Shown here piece by piece: positions 45,561-54,137 of a stretch of DNA of 64,000 nt. A program made the translations under genes and the position numbers. This stretch comes from Bifidobacterium castoris (GTDB lineage: Bacteria > Actinomycetota > Actinomycetes > Actinomycetales > Bifidobacteriaceae): assembly GCF_003952025.1 (NCBI RefSeq), contig NZ_QXGI01000007.1, forward strand, positions 53,426 to 117,425, in the 5' to 3' direction. The notes under the pieces are model-generated. The model worked only from the letters and a program-made list of their open reading frames with translations, did no database searches and was not told the DNA's origin. Position 1 is the stretch's first letter; every line of letters begins with the position of its first letter.

Positions 45561-46454
45561 TCATCCGCCCAGGGCCGTCCGGATCCTCGTCACGGCGTAT
45601 CGCGAGGCCTCGTCGAAGGTGCCGTTCGACCGGTACAGGCCGTGCGCGTCGCCACGGCCGCCGAGCTGGCAGGCGAAGTCGTCGGCGTTGCAGTAGCTGA
45701 CGAGCCTTCCCTGCAGCGCGCGCAGATCGTCGTCGCCGCGCGCGCCGAGGATGCCGTCGACCGCGACGTCGTAGCTGCCGGCGCCGTAGTCCGCGGAGCC
45801 GTCGAACCGCGGGTCGCCGAACAGCTCGACGGCGACGATGTCCGCGAGCGCGCGCTCGCTCAGCCGCTGCCCGTCGTCCTCGTTGAAGCGCGCCCCGGGT
45901 GCGCTCAGCGCGTCGCCGACGACCATCGCACCCTGCGAGTAGCCGAGCAGCGCGGTCTTGACGCCGGGGCAGGCGTCCGCCTGCGCGTTGAGCGTCTTGA
46001 CGAGCATGTTGACGCCGCGCGCCTCGCTGCCCGCCTTCCATGACGCCGGATAGTCGAGATCGTCGATGGCCGCGCGTCCGCCGACGCCTTCGTCGATCAT
46101 CCGCGCGAGTTCGTTGAGCGAGCCGTCCCCGGCTTTCTCGAGCGTGCCGCGCACGATGACGATCCGCACGTCCTTGCCGGCCGGGCAGGAGGCGTCCACG
46201 GCGCCGTCCCAGTGGTCGGGGCCGTTGAACAGCATGTCCGACCCGACATGTCCGGCGTCGCTGCCGGCGGGGTCCGTCGTCGGCGCCGATGCGGACGTCG
46301 TCGGCGCCGGCGCCGCGGAGGCCGCCCGCGACGCATCGTCCGACGAGCCGCAGCCGGCGCCCGCAAGCGTCAGCATGCAGCTGAGCGCCGCCGCGGTCGC
46401 CGTGCGTCCGATCCGCGCCGCGCGTCGCCCGCGCATCCGGTGTCCATGCCGCAT
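45561..46454 (-). CDS. Cutinase-family lipoprotein (alpha/beta hydrolase)
   Basis: 297 residues. Arg-rich n-region, hydrophobic core and lipobox with Cys35 (AGAGC), then a Ser/Thr/Ala/Pro linker to about residue 70. The catalytic domain has the cutinase pattern: first Cys near 90, nucleophile Ser173 in GYSQG, the C-N-x-D-D-x-x-C loop (CNADDFAC, catalytic Asp 258 or 259) and His271 in HGLY. Four domain cysteines fit two disulfides. Actinobacterial members are esterases or lipases acting outside the cell. The substrate is unknown. An internal Met at residue 7 is an alternative start. It follows the HAD/ARH genes on the same strand after a gap. Confidence 0.83.
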   Translation of the reverse strand: MRHGHRMRGRRAARIGRTATAAALSCMLTLAGAGCGSSDDASRAASAAPAPTTSASAPTTDPAGSDAGHVGSDMLFNGPDHWDGAVDASCPAGKDVRIVIVRGTLEKAGDGSLNELARMIDEGVGGRAAIDDLDYPASWKAGSEARGVNMLVKTLNAQADACPGVKTALLGYSQGAMVVGDALSAPGARFNEDDGQRLSERALADIVAVELFGDPRFDGSADYGAGSYDVAVDGILGARGDDDLRALQGRLVSYCNADDFACQLGGRGDAHGLYRSNGTFDEASRYAVTRIRTALGG

Positions 46455-46675
46455 ATGTGCTCCTCTGTTCGTCGTGTCGTCGCCGCGGTCGTGGCGCGGC
46501 CCCGTCGCCCCCCCTCCGCGATCGCCGTCATCGCGCCTCGCGCATGCCGTGATCGCGGACGAGCGCGTCCACGATCATCCCGTCCCGGCATATGCGCGGC
46601 GATGCTCGCAAACCACCCCGTCCGCGAACGGCCCGGACATGAATCGCCCCGGAGATGATCGCGAATCTCCGTCGT

Positions 46676-47032
46676 TCACACGCTTGCGGCGGCGACGATC
46701 CACAGCCGCGCCGGCGAATCCCACGCGTTGCATTCCTCGCCGAAGCCGCGCGCGAGCGGCAGCGTCTGCCGCAGCGTCGCCCAATCGTCGGCGTCGAGCC
46801 GCCGTGCTCGCGCCATCGTCTGCGTCAGCGGCCGCACATGCCCGAAGACGCCTTCGTAGACGAAGCGTTCCATCCGTTCGACGCGGTTGCGCAGCGCCCG
46901 CCACAGCCACGCCTTTCCCCACGCGCGCACCGGCAGCCCGCTGCCGTCGAGCGCGGGCAGCGCGTCGTCGCGGGTGGGATACCGCCGCTTGCCGCATCGC
47001 CTGCTGTAACTTGAACGGTACAGTCGCGCCAT
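46676..47032 (-). CDS. Hypothetical basic protein
   Basis: 118 residues, rich in Arg and Trp, no signal peptide. ATG 47032 is preceded by AAGGTGG; an in-frame ATG six codons upstream is also possible. No domain recognised. It lies 122 bases downstream of the HAD gene. On either side, 46455-46675 and 47033-47154 show no gene. Confidence 0.5.
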   Translation of the reverse strand: MARLYRSSYSRRCGKRRYPTRDDALPALDGSGLPVRAWGKAWLWRALRNRVERMERFVYEGVFGHVRPLTQTMARARRLDADDWATLRQTLPLARGFGEECNAWDSPARLWIVAAASV

Positions 47033-47154
47033 GGCAATCACCACCTTCATCATGCAGCCGGCACGGCGCGCCGGTATGTAGCCATCAATTATAGGAACGC
47101 GACGCGGGCGGTCAACCATGTCCCGCCGGCGCGCGCACGACGTTCACCGACGGC

Positions 47155-47794
47155 TCACAGCCCCAGATGCCCCTCGCGTTCGGCAACGCCGGGTTCGACG
47201 TCGAGCGTGACCGGCGCGAACGCCGTCGGATCGTCGATGAACGCGCGGACGAGCCGCCATTGGCGCCTGGAGACGCCGATACGCGAGTCGGGGCGCACGA
47301 TGCACACCGGCGCCGGCGGATCCGCCGATTCGATGACCCGTCCGGCGCGCTCCGTGCACTCCTCGTCGTCGATCCATACGATCGGCAGCGGCGTCGTCGA
47401 CGCGCCCTCGATCGCGATCCTGCGCACGACGGTGCGCAGCTTGCCGCCGCGCAGACCGGTGTAGGTGACCGGATCGTACCACTGCGCGGTGCGCACGTCA
47501 CGACCGTCCCATCCGAGCGTCGCGTTGAGCGCGGCCGTATACGGCTGCCATGTGGACAGCCAGACGAGCTCGATGACGCCGTCGCGCGAGCGCGGCCATG
47601 TCCGCGGCGAGCGCATGCGACCAACGCACCGTGTAGGCCGCGCTCCCCGCCGGCACGACGGCCTCGCCGTCGAGGCGGAACGTGCCCCCGCCGCCGCTCG
47701 CGCGCACGCCGTCGGCGCCGGCGAAGGCGTTGAGCACGCCGTCGAAGTCGGTGTAGACGACGGCGCGCGGCCGCGGCTCACTCACAACCGCCAT
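47155..47794 (-). pseudogene. HAD-superfamily phosphatase-like protein, frameshifted
   Basis: The frame opened by ATG 47794 contains HAD motif I (YTDFDGVLN, residues 14-22) and continues to DMAALARR. From about 47590 the homologous sequence moves to another frame: SRDGVIELVWLSTWQPY (motif II LST) and PIVWIDDEE (motif IV DD), ending at 47155. One missing base near 47583-47592 explains the break. The joined product, about 213 residues, resembles the HAD domains linked to Swiss-army-knife-type RNA-repair proteins of actinobacteria (family level only). The start overlaps the ADP-ribosylglycohydrolase stop by 17 bases. Confidence 0.7.
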
Positions 47795-49400
47795 ATGTTT
47801 CACCGCCTGTTTCACATGACTCCTCGGCAGCGTCGGCCCGCGTCGCGCCGCCCTGCGATTCCATCCCCTCGATGCCGGCCTGCGCGAGCCTCGCCTCCTT
47901 GAGATACATGCGCAGGCCGCCGTCGACGGCCGTCATCGCCGCCGCATAGGCACGCCGGTAGCAGGCGAGCGCCTGCGCTGCGATCCGTGCGCGCACGTCG
48001 GGCGTGTGCGCACCGCCGTCGGCGAGACGCCACTCGTAGGCCTCCGCCATCCGCAGCTCGATCAGCGCGACGGTCGCGCCCTCGTGCGGGTCGTCGGCGT
48101 CGAGCGTACGCGACGCCAGATGCGACGCCCGCTCGTAGCAGCTGAACGCCTCGTCGAGGTCCTGCGCGCAGCCGCAGCCGTCGCGGCGCATGTCCCCCAG
48201 ATGGCATGCGCCCTCCGCGTCGCCGAGCGAGGCCGCATGCGCGAAGCAGCCATAGGCCGCACCGTCCGCATCCGACGCCTGCACATGCCGATACAGGTAC
48301 AACATGCCCAGATCGGTCGCGGCGCCCGCGTCGCCGAGCCGGGCGGCGCTCGCGAACCAGCGCGCCGCCTCGGCGAACAGCCGCTCGCGCTCGTCGGGGT
48401 CGCCGGCGAGCAGTGCGCGCCTGCTGAACTCGTCACCGCGCAGATGCGCCGCCCGCACGGCGTCGGCCAACGCCTCGGTCACCTCCGGCAGTCCCGCCGC
48501 GCATGCATCGGCGCTTCCGACGACCGGCTCCCCCTCCGTCCGGCGACCGTCGGACAGGCCGAGCGGTCCCCCGCACAGCACTTCGGCGATGACGTGCCAC
48601 CCGCGCAACGCGTCGTCCCACGGGCCCGGGATGCCGCGCCCGTCGCCGTCGCGCTCGTCCTCGAAGCCGTAGACGACGCCGGCGAGCATGCCGGCGAGCG
48701 CGGCCGCCGTGTCGCAGCCGGCGCCGAGGCCGACGGCCGTGAACACGCAGTCGGTGTAGGAATCGGTCGTCGTCAGGCACCAGAACGCCGCCGACAGCGT
48801 ATGGGACACGTATCCGTCCGCATGGATCTCGTCGCGCGGACGCTCCCAGATATCCTCGAGGCCGGCGGCGGCCGCCGCCTCGCGCGGCGTACGCCCGTCG
48901 ACGAGCGCACGCAGCCCGCGCACGAGGCGCACGCATGCGCCGATGACCGTCGGATGGCGGTGGTTGATCGCGCTCACCGCGGCGACCTCGTCGTCGTCCG
49001 CGTCGAAGAACGCGAGCGGCGCGCAGCGCATCAGCGAGCCGTCGCCGTTGTCGAGGCCGCCGCCGGGCCCCGCCTCGCCGCCCAGCGCGCGGTACGTCGT
49101 CGGGTCGACGTCGACGGCGTGGCCGTCCGGCGTGTATTTGCCGTCGAACAGCCAACTGCGCAACCGCATGCGCATGTCGTCCGGATCGACGCGGCCGTCT
49201 CGCTGCAGCAGCGAGTCAAGCGTCGCGAGCGTCATCGACGTATCGTCGCGGAATCCGCCGTCGGCCGCGCAGACGGGGTCGGCGCATCGGAAGGTGTCGC
49301 GCAGCTCGCCTTGGCAGGGCGAGCCGAGCGCGTCGCCGATCGCCTCGCCGTAGACGGCGCCCTGCAGCAGCCGCAGCTTCCGTTCGTCGTTCATCGTCAT
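47778..49400 (-). CDS. ADP-ribosylglycohydrolase fused to Sel1-like repeats
   Basis: 540 residues. Residues 8-285 are an ARH/DraG domain, which in characterised members removes ADP-ribose from proteins or nucleotides: GEAIGDALGSP, DDTSMTL (52-58), DNGDGSLMR (117-125), and GAGCDTAAALAG (226-237), where the usual D-x-D-T metal motif has lost its first Asp. Residues about 345-430 carry Sel1/TPR-type repeats (ARWFASAARLGDAGAATDLGMLYLY; CFAHAASLGDAEGACHLGDM), then a helical tail to the end. The fusion suggests a partner-docking enzyme. AAGGGG precedes the ATG. It lies between the OLD-type gene and the HAD gene on one strand. Confidence 0.85.
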   Translation of the reverse strand: MTMNDERKLRLLQGAVYGEAIGDALGSPCQGELRDTFRCADPVCAADGGFRDDTSMTLATLDSLLQRDGRVDPDDMRMRLRSWLFDGKYTPDGHAVDVDPTTYRALGGEAGPGGGLDNGDGSLMRCAPLAFFDADDDEVAAVSAINHRHPTVIGACVRLVRGLRALVDGRTPREAAAAAGLEDIWERPRDEIHADGYVSHTLSAAFWCLTTTDSYTDCVFTAVGLGAGCDTAAALAGMLAGVVYGFEDERDGDGRGIPGPWDDALRGWHVIAEVLCGGPLGLSDGRRTEGEPVVGSADACAAGLPEVTEALADAVRAAHLRGDEFSRRALLAGDPDERERLFAEAARWFASAARLGDAGAATDLGMLYLYRHVQASDADGAAYGCFAHAASLGDAEGACHLGDMRRDGCGCAQDLDEAFSCYERASHLASRTLDADDPHEGATVALIELRMAEAYEWRLADGGAHTPDVRARIAAQALACYRRAYAAAMTAVDGGLRMYLKEARLAQAGIEGMESQGGATRADAAEESCETGGETYGGCE

Positions 49401-49492
49401 GCCCCTTCCCTGTCCGTGTCGTTCGCGATGGCGCGTCGTCCGTGATGGTCGGCGGCGCGCGCATGCCGCCGCATGCGCCGCGTCCCCGCACG

Positions 49493-51087
49493 TCATGATC
49501 GTCGCATGGCGTGGCGCATCACATCGTCCCAGCCTACCCGCGCGGGGCGTCCCCGCGGTCCTTCGCGCGCGGCGGCCGCGTCGATCACGGGCATGACGGC
49601 GAGCACGGCGCGCGTCTTGTTCGCCCGGACCCTGCAGAATCGCGCCACCTCGTCCTCGTCGAGCGCACCGTTGAGGCGCTTGCGACGCATCGGCTCAAGC
49701 TCGCCGCGGCTGAATCCTCCCTTCGCGAGCGCGTCGAAGGCGGCGTCCACGCCGAGCGCGCGCACGTACTCGCCTTCGAGGTCGGGATGGGACACCCAGA
49801 CGTGCCGCATCGGCAGGTCGGCGACGCGCACGCCGTATTCACGCGCGATCGCGGCGGCCGCGTCGGCGTCGATGAGCTGCGTGAGCGGCACCTGGAACCC
49901 GTGCTCGCGAAGACGCGCCGCCATGCAGGCATCTCGCGGCAGCCGCCGGCCTCGAGCACGACGACGCCGTAGGTGTCGAGGTTGCGCCCGGTCACGTCGG
50001 CGCAGCGCTCGAGCAGCACGCGGTCGGTGATGCCTTCGACGACGACGACGTGTTCGGCCGTGAGCGGTTCGAGGCGGTCGCGCACCCACATGTGCAGCAG
50101 CAGCTTGTCGTCGTCGTCGAGGAAGTCGCGCCGCGGCTGCACGACGTCGCCGGCGCGCACGACGACGATCTCGTCGGGTTCGAACTCGCCGATGACGTCG
50201 GGCGCATGCGTCGCGATGATCTTCTGGCTCGGTCCGCGCGCGAGCAGCCGCGCGAGGTTACGTTGGCTCGTCGGATGCAGATGCGTCTCGGGTTCGTCGA
50301 AGGCGATGATGCCGCCGCCGGAGTCGAGCAGATCGAAGAGGGCGACGACGAAGACGGCGCGCATGCCTCCCGACTGCGCGCCGAGGTCTCGCTGGCCGTG
50401 GGGGCCGCGCAGCCGCAGGCGCACACGGTCGAAGGGGTCGTCGCCGCGCGCGTCGGCGACGAACACGAGGTCGTCACCGCGGTAGCGTCCCGGCAGGGCG
50501 GCCGTGAGCTGCCCGGCGATGCGTTCGCGCAGCGCCCGCAGCGCCGGCGAGCGCCGCAGCGCGCCATCGGCCTGATGTTCGGCCCGGACGAGCGCGCGGC
50601 GTTCGTCGTCGAGGGCGAGCGTCGCGAACAGGCGACGCAGCATCGGCGTGTCCCCGATATGCGCGTCGGCGTCGTCGGGCAGCATCGTCCAGCTGATTGC
50701 GGCGAGCTGCGCGGCCGTGAGTTCGGCGCCGCCGTCGCCCGTCACGACGCGCCGATTGATGTCGACCGTCTCGCCGTCGTCCGCGACATGCACGTCGAGA
50801 CGCAGCCGCACGGCTCCCGGCGCGTCCGCGGCGGCGAAAAGGGCCCGGTCGGCGCCGGTGAGCGACGCTTCGACGACGAAGGGATGCGCCGGGTCGCGCA
50901 CGTCGGCCGCGCCCAGCGTCGCGTAGAGCCGTGCGCGCGGCGCGCCTAGCAACAGGTCGAGGCAGCGCAGGATCGAGGATTTGCCGGATTCGTTCGTGCC
51001 GACGAGGACGAGGTGGTCGCGCACCTCGACGTCGAGGTCGGCCACGCGGCTGTGGTTGAGGATCTTCAGTGCGGACAGGCGCATCAT
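49493..51087 (-). pseudogene. OLD-family ATPase/TOPRIM nuclease-like protein, frameshifted
   Basis: From the ATGATG at 51087 (AAGGAG upstream) the frame gives an SMC-like ATPase: Walker A GTNESGKSS (30-38), signature AQSGGMRAV, Walker B GGGIIAFDEPETHLHP and the His-loop IIATHAPDVIGEF, then TOPRIM glutamate VVVVEGITDRVLLE. Near 49,920-49,940 (after EAGGCREM) the coding signal moves to the next frame, with ARLREHGFQVPLTQLIDADAAAAI (TOPRIM DxD) down to the stop at 49493. A single-base deletion would explain it. OLD proteins act as nucleases in phage defence (Old, GajA). Here it neighbours the ADP-ribosylglycohydrolase gene with a 92-base gap. Confidence 0.75.
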
Positions 51088-51170
51088 CTGCACTCCTTCG
51101 TCGGCGGCGCGGACGTCTCCACTGTAGCCGGCGAGGGCAACCGGTGGCGGCCGGCAAGCGGATGAAAAGC

Positions 51171-51210
51171 GAGGCGCCGCGGCCCGATCATCATCGGGCC
51201 GCGGCGCCTC
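51171..51210. repeat. Perfect 18-bp hairpin upstream of the OLD-type gene
   Basis: GC-rich arms 51171-51188 and 51193-51210 match perfectly with loop CATC. It lies in the 5' region of the OLD-type gene rather than after a gene, so it may be an attenuator or the terminator of an unseen transcript. Confidence 0.65.
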
Positions 51211-51650
51211 GAGTATGTTCTTCACAAAAGAGGGAAAGCCTTCGTCTGTCTGTCCGCCTCCTTTTCCGCCCTGCCGGGTCATGCGCCGCGCGCCGTGGCG
51301 CGCCGCGGATCGTCGTGGACGTCGGCGTGCGCCGCGTCCCTGGGTTCCTCCAGCATCGCAGCCGCTGCGTTTCGCGCCGTGAAACGTCGTATTACCGGCA
51401 CGTTTCCTTCTGGTCGACCCTTCATTCAAAGATGCATGCAATCGTTGGAACGCCTGCGTTGCGCGGCAACGATGCCGTCGAATCCGGAGGCGGAGGGACG
51501 GCCGCGCGTTCACCGTAGGTGGAACGTCAACGGGCGCGAGACGGGCGCAGCAGATAATGAGTACGGAGGATAGACCGTGCCGGCCGCACGGCGGGACATG
51601 TGGAGGGGAACCGTGCATGCTTCGGCGGCGACGCACGGGCGACGCTCGAC
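51211..51650. other. Gene-free stretch before the nitroreductase gene
   Basis: No supported coding frame. The visible structure is limited to GAAACGT...ACGTTTC (about 51380-51405) and a CGTTG/CAACG pair near 51445-51470. Promoters for the divergent OLD-type and nitroreductase genes are expected here. Confidence 0.5.
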
Positions 51651-51664
51651 GGAAAGGACGACCG

Positions 51665-52351
51665 GTGGATCTTCTCGAGGCGATGGACAGGCGGCATGCG
51701 GTGCGCGCATACACCGACGAGGCGATCGACGCGCACATATGCAATGAACTGCGCGCGCTGATCGGCCGGCTCGACGCCGCAGGCGCACCTGAGATGCGGC
51801 TCGTCACCGACGAGCCGGACGCCTTCGGCAACGTGCTGCTGCATTACGGCATGTTCAGGAACGTGCGCAACTATGTGGCGATCGCCGCCGACCAGACGAA
51901 GGACTGGGAGTGGCGCTGCGGCTACTACGGCGCGCAGGTGCTGCTGCGCGCCGCGCAGCTGGGGCTCGACACCTGCTGGGTCGCCCTGTCGTTCAGCAAG
52001 CATCAGGCGGCGCGGCACGCAGGATTCGGTGCCAAGGACAAGGTGCGATTCGCGATCGTCGTCGGCCATGGCGTGACGCATGGCAAGCCTTCGCGTTCGA
52101 AGACCTATGGGCAGGTCGCGTCGGCCAAGGGAGGCATCGCGGTGCCGGCGTGGTTCGAACATGGCGTCGAGGCGGCGCTGCTTGCGCCGAGCGCGCTCAA
52201 CCAGCAGCGGTTCACGTTCCGGCTCGAGTCCGACGGACGCACCGTCGCCGCCGATCCGGGCATCGGCCCGTACACGCGGACCGATCTGGGCATCGCGCAG
52301 TACTTCTTCGAGGTCGGCGCCGGGGCGCATGCGCCTCTCGTCTGGCGGTAA
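51665..52351 (+). CDS. Nitroreductase-family FMN protein
   Basis: 228 residues. The N-terminus DLLEAMDRRHAVRAYTDEAID is the conserved FMN-phosphate Arg region, and GYYGAQVLLRAAQLGLDTCWVALSF (about 95-120) is the dimer/FMN helix. The second half, with LAPSALNQQRFTF and GIGPYTRTDLGIAQYFFEVGAG, resembles the split nitroreductases of the TM_1586-like group (putative TM nitroreductase) rather than NfsB. The GTG start at 51665 is supported by GGAAAGGA. It may reduce quinones or nitro compounds. It is convergent with the fucose aldolase, with only three bases between stops. Confidence 0.85.
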   Translation: MDLLEAMDRRHAVRAYTDEAIDAHICNELRALIGRLDAAGAPEMRLVTDEPDAFGNVLLHYGMFRNVRNYVAIAADQTKDWEWRCGYYGAQVLLRAAQLGLDTCWVALSFSKHQAARHAGFGAKDKVRFAIVVGHGVTHGKPSRSKTYGQVASAKGGIAVPAWFEHGVEAALLAPSALNQQRFTFRLESDGRTVAADPGIGPYTRTDLGIAQYFFEVGAGAHAPLVWR

Positions 52352-52354
52352 GCG

Positions 52355-53251
52355 CTACTTACGCAGCAGCTCCACGATATGCGCATACTGTGCGCGGTTC
52401 AGCTGCACGGCCGGCCGGCGAATGCGCGTTGAGATGTTGAGGCCTTTGGCGCGCACCGCACCCTTGATCGCCGAGATGAACAGGTCGGCTTGGTCGTAGA
52501 TCGCCATCAGATGGCTGATTCTCTCGGCGGCTGCGACCGCACCGTCGAAGTCGCCAGCGTTGTAAGCGTCGCGCAGCTGCACGAAAGTTTCGGGTTCCAC
52601 GTTCGTCAGTCCGCTGATGACGCCGACACCGCCCGAGACACGGTTGACGAGGTAATACTCGTCGAATCCGGAGAAGACCGCGAAGTCAGGATTGACCTCC
52701 TGTACAGCGCGGATCACCTTGCGCGTGTGACTGATCGTATCGACCGTGTCCTTCATGCCGACGATATTTGCATGCTCGCGCGCGAGCGCGGCGACGAGCT
52801 CGGGATCGAGGTCGCTGTCAGTGCGCGCCGGGAAGTTGTAGAGGATGACGGGAATGTCGACGGCATCGGCGACGGCGGAGAAGAAGTCGCGCGCCGCGCC
52901 ATCGGAGGGACCGAAGTAATACGGCGAAACGACGACGATTGCGTCGACGCCATCGCGTTGCGCACAGCGTGCGAGTTCAAGGACGCAGGCGACGTCGGTG
53001 CCGCCGACGCCGGCGAATACTTGAATGCGCCCGGCGACGTGGCGTACGACGTGCGCGACGGCCTCTTTCCTCGTCTGCGCGTCGAAAGCGTAGAATTCGC
53101 CGATGCTGCCGAAGATGAGAACGCCGTCGATGCCGGCTTCGATGAGATGGTCGAGGTGGCGATCCCACGCCTCGTAGTCGATCACCCCATCGTCATCGGT
53201 GATCGTAATCGATGGGCAGACGACGCCGGAGAATGCCGGATGCTTCGCCAT
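52355..53251 (-). CDS. 2-keto-3-deoxy-L-fuconate aldolase candidate (DapA family)
   Basis: 298 residues, DHDPS/NAL superfamily TIM barrel. GSIGEFYAF replaces the G(S/T)TGE pyruvate-binding loop, Tyr in PYYFGPSD, catalytic Tyr in ILYNFPAR and the Schiff-base Lys in NIVGMKDTVD are all present. Within this cluster the expected reaction is cleavage of 2-keto-3-deoxy-L-fuconate to pyruvate and L-lactaldehyde. A strong Shine-Dalgarno (GAAGGAAGGAAT) gives it independent translation, and a hairpin separates it from the lactonase gene upstream. Substrate is inferred from its neighbours. Confidence 0.87.
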   Translation of the reverse strand: MAKHPAFSGVVCPSITITDDDGVIDYEAWDRHLDHLIEAGIDGVLIFGSIGEFYAFDAQTRKEAVAHVVRHVAGRIQVFAGVGGTDVACVLELARCAQRDGVDAIVVVSPYYFGPSDGAARDFFSAVADAVDIPVILYNFPARTDSDLDPELVAALAREHANIVGMKDTVDTISHTRKVIRAVQEVNPDFAVFSGFDEYYLVNRVSGGVGVISGLTNVEPETFVQLRDAYNAGDFDGAVAAAERISHLMAIYDQADLFISAIKGAVRAKGLNISTRIRRPAVQLNRAQYAHIVELLRK

Positions 53252-53313
53252 GATGATTCCTTCCTTCTTTCGTTCTTTTCGTTCGTTGAGCGGGCGTGCC
53301 GAGCCATGCGGCG

Positions 53314-53348
53314 CCGGTGGCGGCAGGCCGTGGGCCTGCCGCCACCGG
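53314..53348 (-). terminator. Hairpin inside the fucose operon
   Basis: Perfect 16-base arms (53314-53329 and 53333-53348) with loop GTG, immediately after the lactonase stop and before the aldolase gene. No T-run, so it may stabilise mRNA or terminate partially. Confidence 0.65.
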
Positions 53349-53354
53349 CCGTGT

Positions 53355-54137
53355 TCAGCGTTGCGGCATGTCGATGCCGTAGGCGCGGCATGCGTTGCGC
53401 ATGAAGAAGTCCTCGTCGTCGCCGAATAGCGCGCGCATCAATGTGAAATGCGCGTCGAACGACGAGTTGAGTTCGACGACCGGCCAATTCGACGCGTACA
53501 TGAGCCTGCCGGGGCCGAAGGCTTCGCGTATGAACTCGACGATGTGCGGGTCGACCGGGTCGTCTCCCGAAACCTTGACGTAGACGTTCGGCAGTTCGCC
53601 GAGCGCGCGCATCGACTGTTTCGACGCCTCGTCGAGGCCCGGCATGTTGCCCAGATGGTCGATGACGACCGTCTCCTCAGGCACTTTGGCGAGCGCCCGC
53701 GCCATGTCGGGCAGCTCGTCGCCGCGGTTGCACAAGTCGAAGGGCAGCCCGAGATCCGCGAGGATGCGCAGGCCTTCGAGGAATCCCTCCTCACCGACCC
53801 GGCCGCGCGGCTCGCTCGCCACGTGCAGCGGCTCGCGGATACCGTCGGCGATGACGGGAAGACGCATGTAGGGGCTCACGCGCGTGCGCATCACGCGCTT
53901 AAGGATGAGCGGACTCTTGTTCTCGTAGAGCAGTCGATCCTCGAGCAGTGGGTCGGCCGCGTCGACCTCGACGTAGACGCCTCCGAGGAATTCGACGTCG
54001 TGCCGTGCCGCGTAATGCGCAGCGAGGTCGTCGATCGTGTAGCGGCTGCGCAGCGCGGGCAGTCCCGCGAGCCACGGCAGGTCCTGTACGGCAGGATCCC
54101 AGATGTGCAGATGGGCATCGATCACTTGGAGCGTCAT
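53355..54137 (-). CDS. L-fucono-lactone hydrolase (amidohydrolase family)
   Basis: 260 residues, COG3618-type amidohydrolase. N-terminal metal site DAHLHIWD (residues 7-14), middle DLCNRGDEL and VVIDHLGNMPG (conserved DHxG), KVSGDD, and the C-terminal MYASNWPV (SDWPV-type block, here Asn for Asp). Family members hydrolyse sugar lactones such as L-fucono-1,5-lactone. Its start overlaps the fucP stop by four bases. The role as second step of L-fucose oxidation follows from the cluster. Confidence 0.87.
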   Translation of the reverse strand: MTLQVIDAHLHIWDPAVQDLPWLAGLPALRSRYTIDDLAAHYAARHDVEFLGGVYVEVDAADPLLEDRLLYENKSPLILKRVMRTRVSPYMRLPVIADGIREPLHVASEPRGRVGEEGFLEGLRILADLGLPFDLCNRGDELPDMARALAKVPEETVVIDHLGNMPGLDEASKQSMRALGELPNVYVKVSGDDPVDPHIVEFIREAFGPGRLMYASNWPVVELNSSFDAHFTLMRALFGDDEDFFMRNACRAYGIDMPQR

